A stretch of 64,000 bases of DNA from Halochromatium roseum (GCF_016653315.1 NZ_NHSH01000054.1:1-64000), one strand, 5' to 3'; positions 11,679 through 21,221 are shown, numbered from the stretch's first letter. Notes: generated by a model from the letters alone, not told the origin. Made by a program: numbers and translations.

Positions 11679-11981
11679 TCAAGCTGGCAGGACCTTGAGG
11701 AATGGCTTGACCTGCACCTCGGCGTAGACACCAGCCAGTGCATACGGGTCGGCATCTGCCCAGGCTTGAGCGGTCTGCAGGTCGCTGAACTCAGCCACCA
11801 CCAATGAGCCGGTAAAGCCCGCCTCGCCGGGGTCTGATGCATCGATGGCGGGATGTGGTCCGGCTAGGATCAGCCGCCCAGCTTGTTGCAGTGCGTGCAG
11901 TCGTTCGAGATGCGCCGGGCGCGTGGCGCGGCGTTGTGACAGGCTGTCGGGCCGGTCGCGGCTGATGATGGCATAGAGCAT
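11679..11981 (-). CDS. YciI-like protein
   Basis: A 100-residue protein of the YciI (YCII-related) family, a small ferredoxin-like fold with a conserved histidine and aspartate that may be catalytic. The start [13 protein letters not shown] and the [10 protein letters not shown] and [13 protein letters not shown] segments match the family. The ATG at 11981 overlaps the yciB stop by one base (TGATG), so translation is coupled. E. coli also keeps yciI near yciB. Its biochemical role is not established. Confidence 0.85.
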   Translation of the reverse strand: MLYAIISRDRPDSLSQRRATRPAHLERLHALQQAGRLILAGPHPAIDASDPGEAGFTGSLVVAEFSDLQTAQAWADADPYALAGVYAEVQVKPFLKVLPA

Positions 11982-12709
11982 CAGCGGATGTCTCCGGAGG
12001 TCGCTGGTGATGGGGTGGGCGCCGGTCCAGAATCGGATGGCTCGGAATCTGATGACTCGGAATCCTGGATGTAGCGCGCGAGGTAGAATGCCTGTCCGAT
12101 GATGAACAGGATCGTCATGCCCATCATACCGAACAGTTTGAAGTTGACCCAGACCGACTCGCTCGCATGCGCCGTCTCGCAGAGCGCGCGTTGCGGGCCG
12201 ATGAACTGATCGGCGCAGGCGCTCAAGTCGATGGCGGTGACCCCGGTCGCGGCGATCAGCGCCTGCTCGGCGGCATAGAAGCCACTCCCGATATAGACCA
12301 CAAACAGGTTGGCGAGGCCAGAGACCAAGAAGAACAGAACCCAGGCCCAGTTGAGCCGACGCCAGATCGGCGCTGGCACGCTGACGGCGTGTCCCATCAT
12401 GCGTTCGATCAAGGGTCGCTTGCCGATGAGGCTGCCGCCGAGAAAGGCGCCGGCAAAAAGCCAGTTGACGATGGTTGGCTTCCACATCACGAAGATCGGA
12501 TCGCGAAGCAGCAGCGTGAGACCGCCAAAGACCACGATCAGCCCAAGCGTGATCAAGGGCATCTTCTCGAAACGGCCATGCCGCCAGCGCAGCCAGGCGA
12601 CCTGCGCCAGCGCTGCGATGATGGCAGTGATGGTTGCCGCATAGAGGCCATAGAGCTTGTAAGCGACGAAAAAGAGGAGGATCGGAAAGAAGTCGATGAG
12701 CAGCTTCAT
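11981..12709 (-). CDS. yciB: Inner-membrane septation protein YciB (IspZ)
   Basis: A polytopic inner-membrane protein of the YciB/intracellular septation A family, linked to envelope synthesis and division. The start [20 protein letters not shown] and the segment [18 protein letters not shown] are family hallmarks. Five to six hydrophobic helices are visible. Two features are odd for the family. A hydrophilic insertion of about 35 residues ([13 protein letters not shown] onwards, with two cysteines) lies before the last helix. The C-terminal tail is Ser/Asp/Glu/Pro-rich ([13 protein letters not shown]) and encoded by imperfect short repeats. It is the first gene of a yciB-yciI pair. Confidence 0.9.
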   Translation of the reverse strand: MKLLIDFFPILLFFVAYKLYGLYAATITAIIAALAQVAWLRWRHGRFEKMPLITLGLIVVFGGLTLLLRDPIFVMWKPTIVNWLFAGAFLGGSLIGKRPLIERMMGHAVSVPAPIWRRLNWAWVLFFLVSGLANLFVVYIGSGFYAAEQALIAATGVTAIDLSACADQFIGPQRALCETAHASESVWVNFKLFGMMGMTILFIIGQAFYLARYIQDSESSDSEPSDSGPAPTPSPATSGDIR

Positions 12710-12968
12710 CGCGGGGGTCCAGACAGATTGCAGGGCAGGTTTCAGGGCAGATTTCCGGGCGAGCTTACCGGCAGATGTTCAGTCAGCATGGGCGCGAGGC
12801 GGGCCGCGCAATGACCAGCCACGCCGACGAGGAGGCGGCATCCTAGCATCCTTGCCGCCTGCCGTGATCTGGTTGCGTGATCTGGCTGCGGCTCTACGCA
12901 ACACCATCATTGCCGATGTATTGCCGATGCAGGCACGGCGGCTGTGGCGTATCAGGTAGAATGACCGA

Positions 12969-13868
12969 ATGATGAAGACGCCTGACCTACATACGCATTC
13001 CACCGCCTCTGACGGAACCTTGGCCCCGCGCGACCTGATGGCCCGCGCCGCTCAGCAGGGTGTCGAGATGCTGGCGCTGACCGATCACGATACCCTGGCA
13101 GGCCTCGACGAGGCTGCTGAGGCAGCAACCGAGCATGGGCTGAAACTGGTTTCCGGTGTCGAGGTTTCGGTGACCTGGGGTGGGCGCACCGTTCATATCG
13201 TTGGTCTGGACGTCGATCCCGCCTGCGCGAAGCTGCGCGCAGGCCTCGCCGGTTTGCAGGCCTACCGCGAACAGCGGGCCGCCGAGATCGCCGCTCGTCT
13301 GGACCGTGCCGGTTGGCCAGGTGCGCTCGAGGGTGCCCGCGCGCAGGCTTCGGGCGAGCTGGTTGGTCGCACTCATTTCGCGCGTTTCCTGGTTCAGCGT
13401 GGCGCAGCCAAAGACCTTCGTTCTGTGTTCAAGCATTTTCTGGTCAATGGCAAACCGGGCCACGTCGCCGGTCAGTGGACCACGCTAGAAGAGGCGGTCG
13501 GCTGGATTCGGGCTGCGGGTGGACAGGCCGTGATCGCCCATCCAGCGCGTTATGGGCTGACGCGCTCAAAGATGAAGCGCCTGCTCGATGACTTTCGTGC
13601 CTGCGGTGGTCGCGGGATCGAGGTGGTCTCAGGCAGTCATAGCCGAGATGATTACTTCACCTTTGCGCGCTGGGCGCGTGAGCAAGGGCTATTGGCTTCG
13701 GCCGGCTCCGACTATCATGGCCCTGAGAGCCCGTGGCTTGAGCTTGGACGCCTGCCGGCGTTGCCCGAGGGCTGCCAGCCGATCTGGGAGCAGCCTGGCT
13801 TCGCCGGACTCGATCGGCATGGGCGAGTGATGGCGCGGGCGTCGCAGTGCGATCGGCCAGTTGCCTAG
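12969..13868 (+). CDS. rnm: PHP-domain 5'-3' exoribonuclease RNase AM (Rnm/YciV)
   Basis: A 299-residue PHP phosphoesterase with the expected metal motifs: LHTHSTASDG (HxH near 7-9), LTDHDT near 37-42, GVEVSV, a histidine in VIAHPARYG, and GSDYHGP near the end. E. coli RNase AM (formerly YciV/TrpH) matures the 5' ends of ribosomal and small RNAs one nucleotide at a time, and the same role is inferred here. It starts the conserved string rnm-yciO-M50 protease-trpS-scpA-scpB-rluB, which mirrors the E. coli yciV-yciO-rluB neighbourhood. Confidence 0.9.
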   Translation: MMKTPDLHTHSTASDGTLAPRDLMARAAQQGVEMLALTDHDTLAGLDEAAEAATEHGLKLVSGVEVSVTWGGRTVHIVGLDVDPACAKLRAGLAGLQAYREQRAAEIAARLDRAGWPGALEGARAQASGELVGRTHFARFLVQRGAAKDLRSVFKHFLVNGKPGHVAGQWTTLEEAVGWIRAAGGQAVIAHPARYGLTRSKMKRLLDDFRACGGRGIEVVSGSHSRDDYFTFARWAREQGLLASAGSDYHGPESPWLELGRLPALPEGCQPIWEQPGFAGLDRHGRVMARASQCDRPVA

Positions 13869-13951
13869 GCCGCCGGTCGGCGCTCGCAGATGCTCTCAAC
13901 AGCTGTCTTATCCCCAACACTCGGCATCGCCTGAAGACTAAACCGCTGCTC

Positions 13952-14584
13952 ATGGCCAGCTCGCCACAGTTTCTCGAGATCCATCCACAAGATCCGCAGT
14001 CGCGGCTGATTCGGCGTGCGGCAGAGACGTTCGCGTCTGGCGGCGTCGTTGTCTATCCGACCGACTCCTCCTATGCGCTCGGCTGCCAGCTTGGCGACAA
14101 GGCGGCGTTGGATCGTATTCGGATGATCCGACGGGTGGATGACAAGCATCACTTCACGCTGGTCTGCCGTGATCTTTCCGAGATTGCGACCTATGCTCGC
14201 CTCGATAACCAGGCCTATCGTCAGATCAAGTCGTTGACGCCCGGACCCTATACCTTCATCTTTGAGGCGACCAAGCAGGTGCCGCGACGGTTATTACACC
14301 CGAAGCGTCGAGCCATCGGCATCCGTGTTCCGGGGACACCGATCACCCAGGCGCTGCTCACGGAGCTGGATCAGCCGATCTTGAGCACCACGCTGATCCT
14401 GCCGGGCGACAGGGAGCCGATGGACGATGTCTTGGAGATGCGTGAGATGATCGGGCACTGTGTCGACCTGATCATCGACGGTGGTCCTTGCGGCAATCAG
14501 CCGACGACGGTTGTGGATATGACCCAAGAACCACCGGTCGTGGTGCGTGAGGGCAAGGGTGATACGGCGGTCTTCGAGCACTAG
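13952..14584 (+). CDS. yciO: YciO, Sua5/YrdC-family protein
   Basis: A 210-residue member of the YrdC/Sua5 family, which makes threonylcarbamoyl-AMP for the t6A modification of tRNA. VVYPTDSSYALGC, then the KHHFTLVCRDLSEI segment and GPYTFIFEATKQVP, are typical of the YciO branch. That branch is a paralogue of the essential TsaC, and its in vivo role is less clear. The start is taken at ATG 13952, about 84 bases after rnm ends; the upstream extension of the frame overlaps rnm and has no family match. Confidence 0.9.
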   Translation: MASSPQFLEIHPQDPQSRLIRRAAETFASGGVVVYPTDSSYALGCQLGDKAALDRIRMIRRVDDKHHFTLVCRDLSEIATYARLDNQAYRQIKSLTPGPYTFIFEATKQVPRRLLHPKRRAIGIRVPGTPITQALLTELDQPILSTTLILPGDREPMDDVLEMREMIGHCVDLIIDGGPCGNQPTTVVDMTQEPPVVVREGKGDTAVFEH

Positions 14585-14638
14585 CGCCGTTGCCTCGGGT
14601 CGGTTACGTCGGTTTCTTCTACGAGGGCTTTAACCGCT

Positions 14639-15358
14639 TTGGCTGCGATTGCGGAAACGTTGTTGATGGTGGCACTGATCGCGATACCCGTGCTGTTCGC
14701 GATCACCGTGCATGAGGCCGCCCATGGTTGGGTGGCGAATCGGCTCGGTGATCCGACCGCGGCCCTGCTTGGGCGCGTGACCTTCAACCCCATCAAGCAC
14801 ATCGACCCGGTTGGCACTGTCGCGGTGCCTCTGGTCATCTACCTCAGCTCCAAGTCCCTGCTCGGCGTGCCCTTCCTGTTCGGCTGGGCCAAGCCGGTAC
14901 CGGTGGACTGGCGCCGGTTGCGGAATCCACGCTGGGATATGGCGCTGGTGGCGATCGCCGGGCCTGGCGTGAACCTGCTGATGGCGATCGGTTGGGGGTT
15001 GGTCTTGTACTCGATGGGGCAGATGCTGGGCCTCATCGAGGTGCCGGCCGCGGTGCTGGGTGCCGTTGTGCAGATGTGCCTGATCGGTGTGCTGATCAAC
15101 CTCTTCTTGATGGCCCTCAACATGATCCCGCTGCTGCCGCTCGATGGCGGCCGGGTGCTCAGCGCCTTGCTGCCGCGTCCCTTGGCGCGTGGCTTTGCAC
15201 GACTCGAGCCCTATGGGCTAATCATTTTGATCGCGCTGTTGTTGTTGCCGAATGGACAGCCGCCAGGGCTGCTTGGCATCGTGTTGCGCCCGATTGTGCA
15301 GGCGGCGTTTGCGGTGATTCCCGCATCCGACCTGATCCGAGCGAATTTCCCGCTTTGA
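14639..15358 (+). CDS. Site-2-protease-family (M50) membrane metalloprotease
   Basis: A small 239-residue intramembrane zinc protease of the M50 family without PDZ domain. The HExxH motif is HEAAH (25-29). The second metal-binding segment is LLPLDGGRVLSALLP (residues about 169-183). Five or six hydrophobic segments are present. Such minimal S2P homologues are common beside trpS and scpA in proteobacteria, but their substrates are unknown. The start is TTG at 14639; an internal ATG at 14666 would remove the first nine residues. Its last codons lie in a 23-bp duplicated sequence. Confidence 0.88.
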   Translation: MAAIAETLLMVALIAIPVLFAITVHEAAHGWVANRLGDPTAALLGRVTFNPIKHIDPVGTVAVPLVIYLSSKSLLGVPFLFGWAKPVPVDWRRLRNPRWDMALVAIAGPGVNLLMAIGWGLVLYSMGQMLGLIEVPAAVLGAVVQMCLIGVLINLFLMALNMIPLLPLDGGRVLSALLPRPLARGFARLEPYGLIILIALLLLPNGQPPGLLGIVLRPIVQAAFAVIPASDLIRANFPL

Positions 15359-15389
15359 TCTTCTCTAATTTCCCATTTTGATCTTCTCT
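15344..15389. repeat. 23-bp tandem duplication at the 3' end of the M50 gene
   Basis: Two adjacent 23-bp copies beginning AATTTCCC (15344-15366 and 15367-15389) differ at two bases. The first copy carries the end of the M50 coding sequence and its stop codon; the second is non-coding, between this gene and trpS. Confidence 0.85.
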
Positions 15390-15420
15390 GACCTGATCTA
15401 ACAGTAAAGGCCCTAAGCCG

Positions 15421-16638
15421 TTGAATTCTGCTCCGAATCAAACCCATCGCGTCCTCTCCGGCATGCGCCCGACCGGCAAGCTGCATCTTGGCCACTATCA
15501 CGGCGTGCTCAAGAACTGGATCGAGCTGCAGCATGAGTATGAGTGCTTCTTCTTCGTTGCCGACTGGCATGCGCTGACCACCGACTATGAAGATCCCTCG
15601 CAGATCCCACAGGCGAGCTTTGACATGGTCGTCGACTGGCTTGCCTGCGGCATCAGCGCTGGCGCCGCGACCCTATTCATCCAGTCGCGGGTGCCCGAGC
15701 ATGCCGAACTGCACTTGCTGCTGTCGATGATCACGCCGCTGGGCTGGCTCGAGCGGGTGCCGAGCTACAAAGACCAACAGGAGAAGCTGAAGGAGAAGGA
15801 TCTGGCGACCTATGGCTTCCTCGGTTATCCACTGCTGCAGAGCGCGGATATCCTGATCTACAAGGCTGGTGCGGTGCCGGTGGGTGAGGATCAGGTCGCG
15901 CATGTCGAGATGACGCGCGAGATCGCCCGCCGCTTCAATCACATCTATGGCCGCGAGCCGGGCTTCGAGGAACAGGCCGAGCAGGCCAAGCGCAAGATGG
16001 GCAAGAAGAACGCGAAGATGTTCGATCAGCTCAAGCGCCGCTACCAGGAGCAGGGTGATCAGGAGGCGCTCGACGTCGCGCGTGCTTTGCTCGAAAGCCA
16101 GGCGAATATCACCATCGCCGATCGCGAGCGGCTGCTCGGTTATCTTGAAGGCGGTGGCCGTGTGATCCTGCCGGAGCCCTCGCCGCTGCTGACCAAGGCG
16201 GCGAAGATGCCAGGACTGGATGGGCAGAAGATGTCGAAGTCCTACGGCAATACCATCGCCTTGCGGGATGATCCCGATGCGGTCGAGCAAAAGCTGCGCA
16301 CCATGCCCACCGATCCGGCGCGTGTGCGCCGCACCGATCCGGGTAATCCGGATATCTGTCCGGTCTGGCAGTTCCACGAGGTCTACTCGGACACCGAGAT
16401 CAAAGACTGGGTGCAACAGGGCTGCCGCAGTGCCGGTATTGGCTGTATCGAGTGCAAGCAGCCGATCATCGATGCCGTGCGCAATGAGCTGGAGCCGATT
16501 CAGGCTGAGGTCAAACGGCTCGAAGCCGATCCCGACCTGGTGCGCTCGTTCATCAACGAGGGTTGCGAGCGTGCACGCGACCGGGCGCGCGAGACCATGG
16601 ACGATGTGCGCCACGTGATGTCGTTGCGGCAGGGCTGA
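15421..16638 (+). CDS. trpS: Tryptophanyl-tRNA synthetase
   Basis: Charges tRNA-Trp with tryptophan. This class I synthetase has the HIGH-type motif KLHLGHYHG (20-28) and the KMSKS motif in QKMSKSYGN (about 269-277). At 405 residues it is longer than the E. coli enzyme (334). The extra sequence is a Lys/Glu-rich insertion around 180-215, typical of the long TrpS form found in many proteobacteria. The start codon is TTG at 15421, just before MNSAPNQTHRVLSGMRPTG. It sits between the M50 protease and scpA in the conserved order. Confidence 0.95.
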   Translation: MNSAPNQTHRVLSGMRPTGKLHLGHYHGVLKNWIELQHEYECFFFVADWHALTTDYEDPSQIPQASFDMVVDWLACGISAGAATLFIQSRVPEHAELHLLLSMITPLGWLERVPSYKDQQEKLKEKDLATYGFLGYPLLQSADILIYKAGAVPVGEDQVAHVEMTREIARRFNHIYGREPGFEEQAEQAKRKMGKKNAKMFDQLKRRYQEQGDQEALDVARALLESQANITIADRERLLGYLEGGGRVILPEPSPLLTKAAKMPGLDGQKMSKSYGNTIALRDDPDAVEQKLRTMPTDPARVRRTDPGNPDICPVWQFHEVYSDTEIKDWVQQGCRSAGIGCIECKQPIIDAVRNELEPIQAEVKRLEADPDLVRSFINEGCERARDRARETMDDVRHVMSLRQG

Positions 16639-16670
16639 GTCGCTGCGGGTCACGGCGGCTGAGCAAGGCC

Positions 16671-17546
16671 ATGCAGAACCCAAGATCCGAGGCCGACGAG
16701 ACCGAGGCGGCGACGGCAGACGCGCCGGCGAGTCCCGGTGCAGAGACCTTGGCGCCGATCGGAAAGGGCCGTTTCGCGCTGGTGCACGGCGAGCCGTTGC
16801 TGAAGCTGCCGGAAGATCTCTACATCCCGCCGGATGCGCTCGAGGTCTTTCTCGATACCTTCGAGGGGCCGCTGGACCTGCTGCTCTATCTGATCCGACG
16901 GCAGAATCTCGACATCCTCGATATTCCCATCATCGACATCACCAATCAGTACATGGAGTACGTGGAGCTGATGAAGGAGGTGCGGCTTGAGCTGGCCGCC
17001 GAGTATTTGGTGATGGCCGCGATGCTGTGTGAGATCAAGTCGCGGATGCTGCTGCCGCGGGCCGACGAAGACGCTGAAGATGACGAAGACCCGCGTGCTG
17101 AGCTGGTCCGACGGTTGGCCGAATACGAGCAGTTCAAGCGCGCAGCGCAGGATCTTGATGCATTGCCGAGGCTGGAGCGCGATTGTTTTCTGGTGCAGGC
17201 TCGGGTGCCGCCGGGCCATATTCGGCGCACCCCGCCAACCGTCGAGCTGGATGAGCTACTCGCCGCTTTGCGGGGCGTCTTGGCCAGGGCTGACCTGTTT
17301 ACGAACCATCAGATCGAACGCGAGTCGCTGTCATTGCGTGAACGGATGTCGGCGGTGTTGGAGCGGATCAGCGGTGCGGAGCTGGTGCCTTTTACCGATC
17401 TCTTCGATGTGACCGAGGGCCGCGCTGGCGTGGTCGTCAGCTTCCTTGCAGTACTCGAGCTCTTGAAAGCGGCGACGCTCGAGCTGATCCAGGTCGAGCC
17501 GTTCGCGCCGATTCGCCTGCGCCGGCGCGGGATGGATGCGGCATGA
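16671..17546 (+). CDS. scpA: Segregation and condensation protein ScpA (kleisin)
   Basis: The kleisin that bridges the SMC heads and binds ScpB. The 291-residue protein has a variable Ala/Glu-rich start, then the hallmark FEGPLDLLLYLIRRQNLDIL. EYLVMAAMLCEIKSRMLLP follows, then an acidic linker, and the C-terminal winged-helix segment FLAVLELLKAATLELIQ. The ATG at 16671 is chosen because the upstream extension overlaps trpS out of frame. The stop overlaps the scpB start by four bases. Confidence 0.95.
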   Translation: MQNPRSEADETEAATADAPASPGAETLAPIGKGRFALVHGEPLLKLPEDLYIPPDALEVFLDTFEGPLDLLLYLIRRQNLDILDIPIIDITNQYMEYVELMKEVRLELAAEYLVMAAMLCEIKSRMLLPRADEDAEDDEDPRAELVRRLAEYEQFKRAAQDLDALPRLERDCFLVQARVPPGHIRRTPPTVELDELLAALRGVLARADLFTNHQIERESLSLRERMSAVLERISGAELVPFTDLFDVTEGRAGVVVSFLAVLELLKAATLELIQVEPFAPIRLRRRGMDAA

Positions 17547-18448
17547 GCGATAGGAGGCGAGACCAAGGCGGCGACGATGAGCTTGCTGAAGGCAGCGCCG
17601 CAGACAGCACCGAAGACAGCGCGCCGCGGCAGCATGCCCTGTCGCTGCTGGTGCCTGAACTCAAACAGGTGGTGGAAGCGGCCTTGCTGGCCTCTGGGGA
17701 GGCGCTCCAGGTAGAGCGTATTCAAGGCCTGTTCGACGACCGCGAGCGTCCATCCCGTGACCAGGTGCTGGCAACCTTCGAGGCGCTGCGCGAGGATTTC
17801 GAGGGGCATGGCATCGAGCTGGTCGAGGTCGCGGGTGGCTGGCGGGTTCAGGTGCGCGCATCGGTGGCGCCCTGGGTCGGTCAGCTCTGGCAAGAAAAGC
17901 CATCGCGTTATTCGCGCGCCCTGCTCGAGACCCTGGCCCTGATCGCCTATCGGCAGCCAATCACGCGTGGCGAGATCGAGCAGATCCGTGGCGTTGCGGT
18001 GAGCACGCCGATCATCAAGACCCTCAGCGAGCGCGAATGGGTGCGGGTGGTTGGGCATCGCGATGTCCCGGGTCGTCCCGCACTCTATGCGACGACGCGC
18101 CGTTTTCTGGATTACTTCGGCCTGCGCTCACTGAATGAGCTGCCACCACTCGCCGAGATCCGCGATGCCAGCTTTTTCGAGCAGGCCTTGGCCGAGGCGA
18201 CGGATGGCGCTCGTCCCGGATCTGCCGTAGCGTCAACGTCCAGGGCATCGGCAGAGGACGCGGTCGATGATAGCTTGGCTACACCGCAGCCCTTGGTGAG
18301 GAAGTCAATAGGTCGTCCGCACTTGGTCCTTGCGGTGAGTAATCCTGAGACCGAGACCACTCGCGAGCCTGCGCCAAGCACTCGGCCAGCTGCGCCGTTT
18401 GCTGACACCAACGAACGTACTGGAGATGGCGAGGATGAAGGACGCTGA
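17543..18448 (+). CDS. scpB: Segregation and condensation protein ScpB
   Basis: ScpB dimers bind ScpA and regulate SMC ATPase activity. The protein has two winged-helix domains: VVEAALLASGEALQVERIQ and YSRALLETLALIAYRQPITR followed by EIEQIRGVAVSTPIIKTL are clear family signatures. At 301 residues it is longer than usual because of acidic, poorly conserved tails at both ends. It is translationally coupled to scpA (ATGA), and its 3' end overlaps the rluB start by about 23 bases. Confidence 0.95.
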   Translation: MSDRRRDQGGDDELAEGSAADSTEDSAPRQHALSLLVPELKQVVEAALLASGEALQVERIQGLFDDRERPSRDQVLATFEALREDFEGHGIELVEVAGGWRVQVRASVAPWVGQLWQEKPSRYSRALLETLALIAYRQPITRGEIEQIRGVAVSTPIIKTLSEREWVRVVGHRDVPGRPALYATTRRFLDYFGLRSLNELPPLAEIRDASFFEQALAEATDGARPGSAVASTSRASAEDAVDDSLATPQPLVRKSIGRPHLVLAVSNPETETTREPAPSTRPAAPFADTNERTGDGEDEGR

Positions 18449-19352
18449 TCGACGCGGAACACCACTGGAGCCACAGGAGCCGGTCCGGCTGCAGAAAACA
18501 CTGGCCGAGGCCGGCCTCGGCTCTCGGCGCGAGATCGAAGGTTGGATTCGCGAGGGCCGAGTGCGGGTGAATGGTGAACTTGCGAAGCTCGGCGATCGGG
18601 TCATGCCGAGCGACCGTATCCGAGTCGATGGTCAGGAGGTGCGGCGCCGAGCCGCAAAGCGCCATAGCGTGCGGGTGCTTGCCTATCACAAGCCCGAGGG
18701 CGAGGTGGTGACGCGCAAAGATCCCGAGGGTCGCCCTACCATCTTTCGCCGCTTGCCGGGGATTCGCGATGGTCGCTGGATCGCCGTCGGTCGACTCGAT
18801 CTGAACACCGCTGGGCTGCTGTTGGTGACGAATCATGGTGAGCTGGCGAATCGGCTGATGCATCCGTCGCGCGCACTGGAGCGCGAGTACGCGGTGCGGG
18901 TGCGTGGTTCTGTTTCCGACGACTTGTTGGCGCAGTTGGTCAACGGCGTTGAGCTCGAGGATGGCCCAGCCCGCTTCGAGGAGATCGTGCCGTCGGGCGG
19001 CTCAGAGAGCCATCAATGGTTCCATGTGCTGATCGTCGAGGGGCGCAATCGCGAGGTCCGCCGGCTCTGGGAGGCGGTTGGCTGCAGCGTGAGCCGGCTC
19101 AAGCGGGTGCGCTATGGCAATGTGATCCTGGGTGCGCGGCCAACGCCAGGGCAGTGGCGTGAGGTGGTTGGTGAAGAGTTGGATGAACTCATGGCCTTGG
19201 CCGAGCTTGGGCCGCCGGTGGCGGGTCGCAGCGGTTTGAGCACCGGTTCAGACAAAGGCTCAGGTGCACGCGGTTCGGCGAAGCCGCGGGCAGTGGGTTC
19301 GCCGCGGCTCGCGGGGCGCGGCTTGAAGCCACGCCCGTCGGGCCGACGCTGA
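18426..19352 (+). CDS. rluB: 23S rRNA pseudouridine synthase RluB-type
   Basis: Converts uridine 2605 (E. coli numbering) of 23S rRNA to pseudouridine. An N-terminal S4 RNA-binding domain (RLQKTLAEAGLGSRREIEGW) precedes the RsuA/RluB catalytic domain with the active aspartate in GRLDLNTAGLLLVTN. The 308-residue protein ends in a basic, glycine/serine-rich tail after about 265, common in RluB. I start it at ATG 18426; another ATG lies at 18435. It overlaps the scpB end, and the next gene is convergent, ending 16 bases away. Confidence 0.92.
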   Translation: MARMKDADRRGTPLEPQEPVRLQKTLAEAGLGSRREIEGWIREGRVRVNGELAKLGDRVMPSDRIRVDGQEVRRRAAKRHSVRVLAYHKPEGEVVTRKDPEGRPTIFRRLPGIRDGRWIAVGRLDLNTAGLLLVTNHGELANRLMHPSRALEREYAVRVRGSVSDDLLAQLVNGVELEDGPARFEEIVPSGGSESHQWFHVLIVEGRNREVRRLWEAVGCSVSRLKRVRYGNVILGARPTPGQWREVVGEELDELMALAELGPPVAGRSGLSTGSDKGSGARGSAKPRAVGSPRLAGRGLKPRPSGRR

Positions 19353-19367
19353 GTCGATACGCCAGCA

Positions 19368-20669
19368 TCACTCAGCCTCTGGCACGATACGGATGAGGGC
19401 GCCATCAGGCTCGTCGGTGAGGATGTAGAGGCCGCCGTCTGGACCTTGGCGGACATCGCGCACGCGCTGGCCGATGCTGAGCTTGTCTTCGCTGACCACG
19501 CGGGTGCCGTCGAGTTTGGTGCGGCGCAGTTGTTGGAACCTGAGCGCGCCGCTGATCAGATCGCCTTGCCAGTCAGGAAAGTCGCCGCCGGTGTAGAAGG
19601 CCATGCCGCTGGGGGCGATTGACGGAGTCCAGACGACGAGGGGCTGGGTGACGCCCGGGGCTTGGGTCTTGTCTGAGACGCGCGGTCCCCAGTATTCCAT
19701 GCTGTAGGTAACCTCGGGCCAGCCATAGTTGTTGCCGGGATCGATCAGGTTGATCTCATCGCCGCCGCGTGAGCCATGCTCGTTGGCCCAGATGCGACCG
19801 CTGTTGGGGTCGCGGGTCAGGCCTTGAATATTGCGATGGCCGATGCTGTAGAGTTCTGGCTTCGCGCCTGGCTGGTCGACGAAGGGGTTATCGGCGGGCG
19901 CTGAGCCGTCGGCATTCAGGCGCAGCAGCGAGCCGAAATGGGTACCGGGGTTCTGCGCCTGGTTGCGGATGTTCTCGCCGTCGAACGCGGTTGGTGGATT
20001 GCCACCATCGCCGATGCTCATCAGCAGGGTGCCATCGGGCAGCCACTGCAACCGCGAGCCGAAGTGCTGGCCGCCGGATTTGCTGTCGGCGTTGCCGAAG
20101 AGGATCTCGAGGTCCCGCAGGCGCTTGTTCTCGAGATCGAGCCGGCCGCGCGCCAGCGCGGTGCGGTTGGCCTCTTCGGTGCCTTCGGCGAAGGTTAGGT
20201 AGACCAGTTGGTTGTCGGCGAAGTCAGGGTGCAGGCTGATGTCCAGCAGCCCGCCTTGGCCGCAGGCGCAGACCTCGGGCGTGCCGCGGATGGGAGTCGG
20301 GTCGAGCTTGGCTGTGCGGAGGGGCTGGCTTGCGGCCTGGCCGCTTGTTTTGCTGTCTGCTGTGGTATTGGCAGTGTCATCAGCGTCCGCTCCCGCCGTC
20401 GCGTTGTGGATCAGACGCAGCCGGCCGGGTCGTTCGGTAACCAGCGCGGAGCCATCAGGCAGCCAGGCGATGCTCCAGGGATGGCGCAGCCCCTCAACAA
20501 TGGTTTCCATGCGCCAGCCTTCGGCTTCGGGCACATCGGCAGTTGGGTCGACGGGGCCTGTGGGTTGGCTGCAGCCGAGTGCCGGGATCAGGGCGAGCAG
20601 CCAGAGTGCGATCCCGAGCGCAGGCTTGCGAATTTGACTCGGATTTTGAGTGAGATACTGTCGCTGCAT
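19368..20669 (-). CDS. PQQ-dependent aldose sugar dehydrogenase-like exported protein
   Basis: A six-bladed beta-propeller of the soluble glucose dehydrogenase/YliI (Asd) family, which oxidises aldose sugars in the periplasm with PQQ and calcium. Typical blades are HPWSIAWLPDGSALVTERPG, GGLLDISLHPDF, QHFGSRLQWLPDGTLLMSIG and GHRNIQGLTRDP, followed by NNYGWPEVTYSMEYW. The N-terminal signal ends with ALGCSQP, so it may be a lipoprotein. An unusual Ala/Asp/Thr-rich insertion of about 40 residues (around 95-130) lies between the first and second blades. No PQQ biosynthesis gene is in the window, so cofactor supply is unverified. Confidence 0.88.
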   Translation of the reverse strand: MQRQYLTQNPSQIRKPALGIALWLLALIPALGCSQPTGPVDPTADVPEAEGWRMETIVEGLRHPWSIAWLPDGSALVTERPGRLRLIHNATAGADADDTANTTADSKTSGQAASQPLRTAKLDPTPIRGTPEVCACGQGGLLDISLHPDFADNQLVYLTFAEGTEEANRTALARGRLDLENKRLRDLEILFGNADSKSGGQHFGSRLQWLPDGTLLMSIGDGGNPPTAFDGENIRNQAQNPGTHFGSLLRLNADGSAPADNPFVDQPGAKPELYSIGHRNIQGLTRDPNSGRIWANEHGSRGGDEINLIDPGNNYGWPEVTYSMEYWGPRVSDKTQAPGVTQPLVVWTPSIAPSGMAFYTGGDFPDWQGDLISGALRFQQLRRTKLDGTRVVSEDKLSIGQRVRDVRQGPDGGLYILTDEPDGALIRIVPEAE

Positions 20670-20750
20670 GGGATATTCCCTCCTGTCTCGATGGGCGTTA
20701 ACCTGAATCTCTCGCGATGCATGTTCCAGGATGACGCCGCGCTATGAGCG

Positions 20751-21221
20751 TTAGGCGCGCTCGGGATAAAACTCGTCATCAAAGATCTGTTCGCGGCTAT
20801 AGGGACATGATTCAGGAAACGTCTTGCGCGGTAAGCGCGTCTCCTTGTAAGCGAGACGCACGGCCGCTGGGTAGGCCGTGGCGATGCTGTCTTCGATGAC
20901 GGTCTTGAGCCCCGGCGATTGGCTGAAGAGATCAGCCAATTGTTCGCGCTGCTCAATGATGGTCGTACGCCAACTACGTCCATCGAATTCACGCCAGCGT
21001 TCCGCCAGGGTGTGATATTGGAACTCCCATTTCAGCAGATGAGCAAGGAGTACCAGCAGGCGGCTGTGAAGTTCGCGCCGATCACTCTTGCTCATGTCGC
21101 TGAGTTCCTCGAGCAGATGCGTGATGTCGAGTTCTTCAAAGCGTCCCGCGCGGAGCAGATCGGCGTTACGCTGCGCCCATTGGCTGTAGTCGGTGTCGTA
21201 GAGCGTGCTGAGATCCGTCAT
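20751..21221 (-). CDS. DUF29 family protein
   Basis: A 156-residue soluble protein matching the DUF29 pattern: LSTLYDTDYSQWAQRNADLL, then LDITHLLEELSDMSKSDRRE, then HLLKWEFQY and the C-terminal YSREQIFDDEFYPE. DUF29 proteins are helical, of unknown function, and abundant in cyanobacteria and purple sulfur bacteria. The start at ATG 21221 matches the usual family N-terminus; an upstream ATG at 21248 would add nine residues. It lies between two minus-strand genes with about 80 bases on each side and may be transcribed alone. Confidence 0.88.
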   Translation of the reverse strand: MTDLSTLYDTDYSQWAQRNADLLRAGRFEELDITHLLEELSDMSKSDRRELHSRLLVLLAHLLKWEFQYHTLAERWREFDGRSWRTTIIEQREQLADLFSQSPGLKTVIEDSIATAYPAAVRLAYKETRLPRKTFPESCPYSREQIFDDEFYPERA

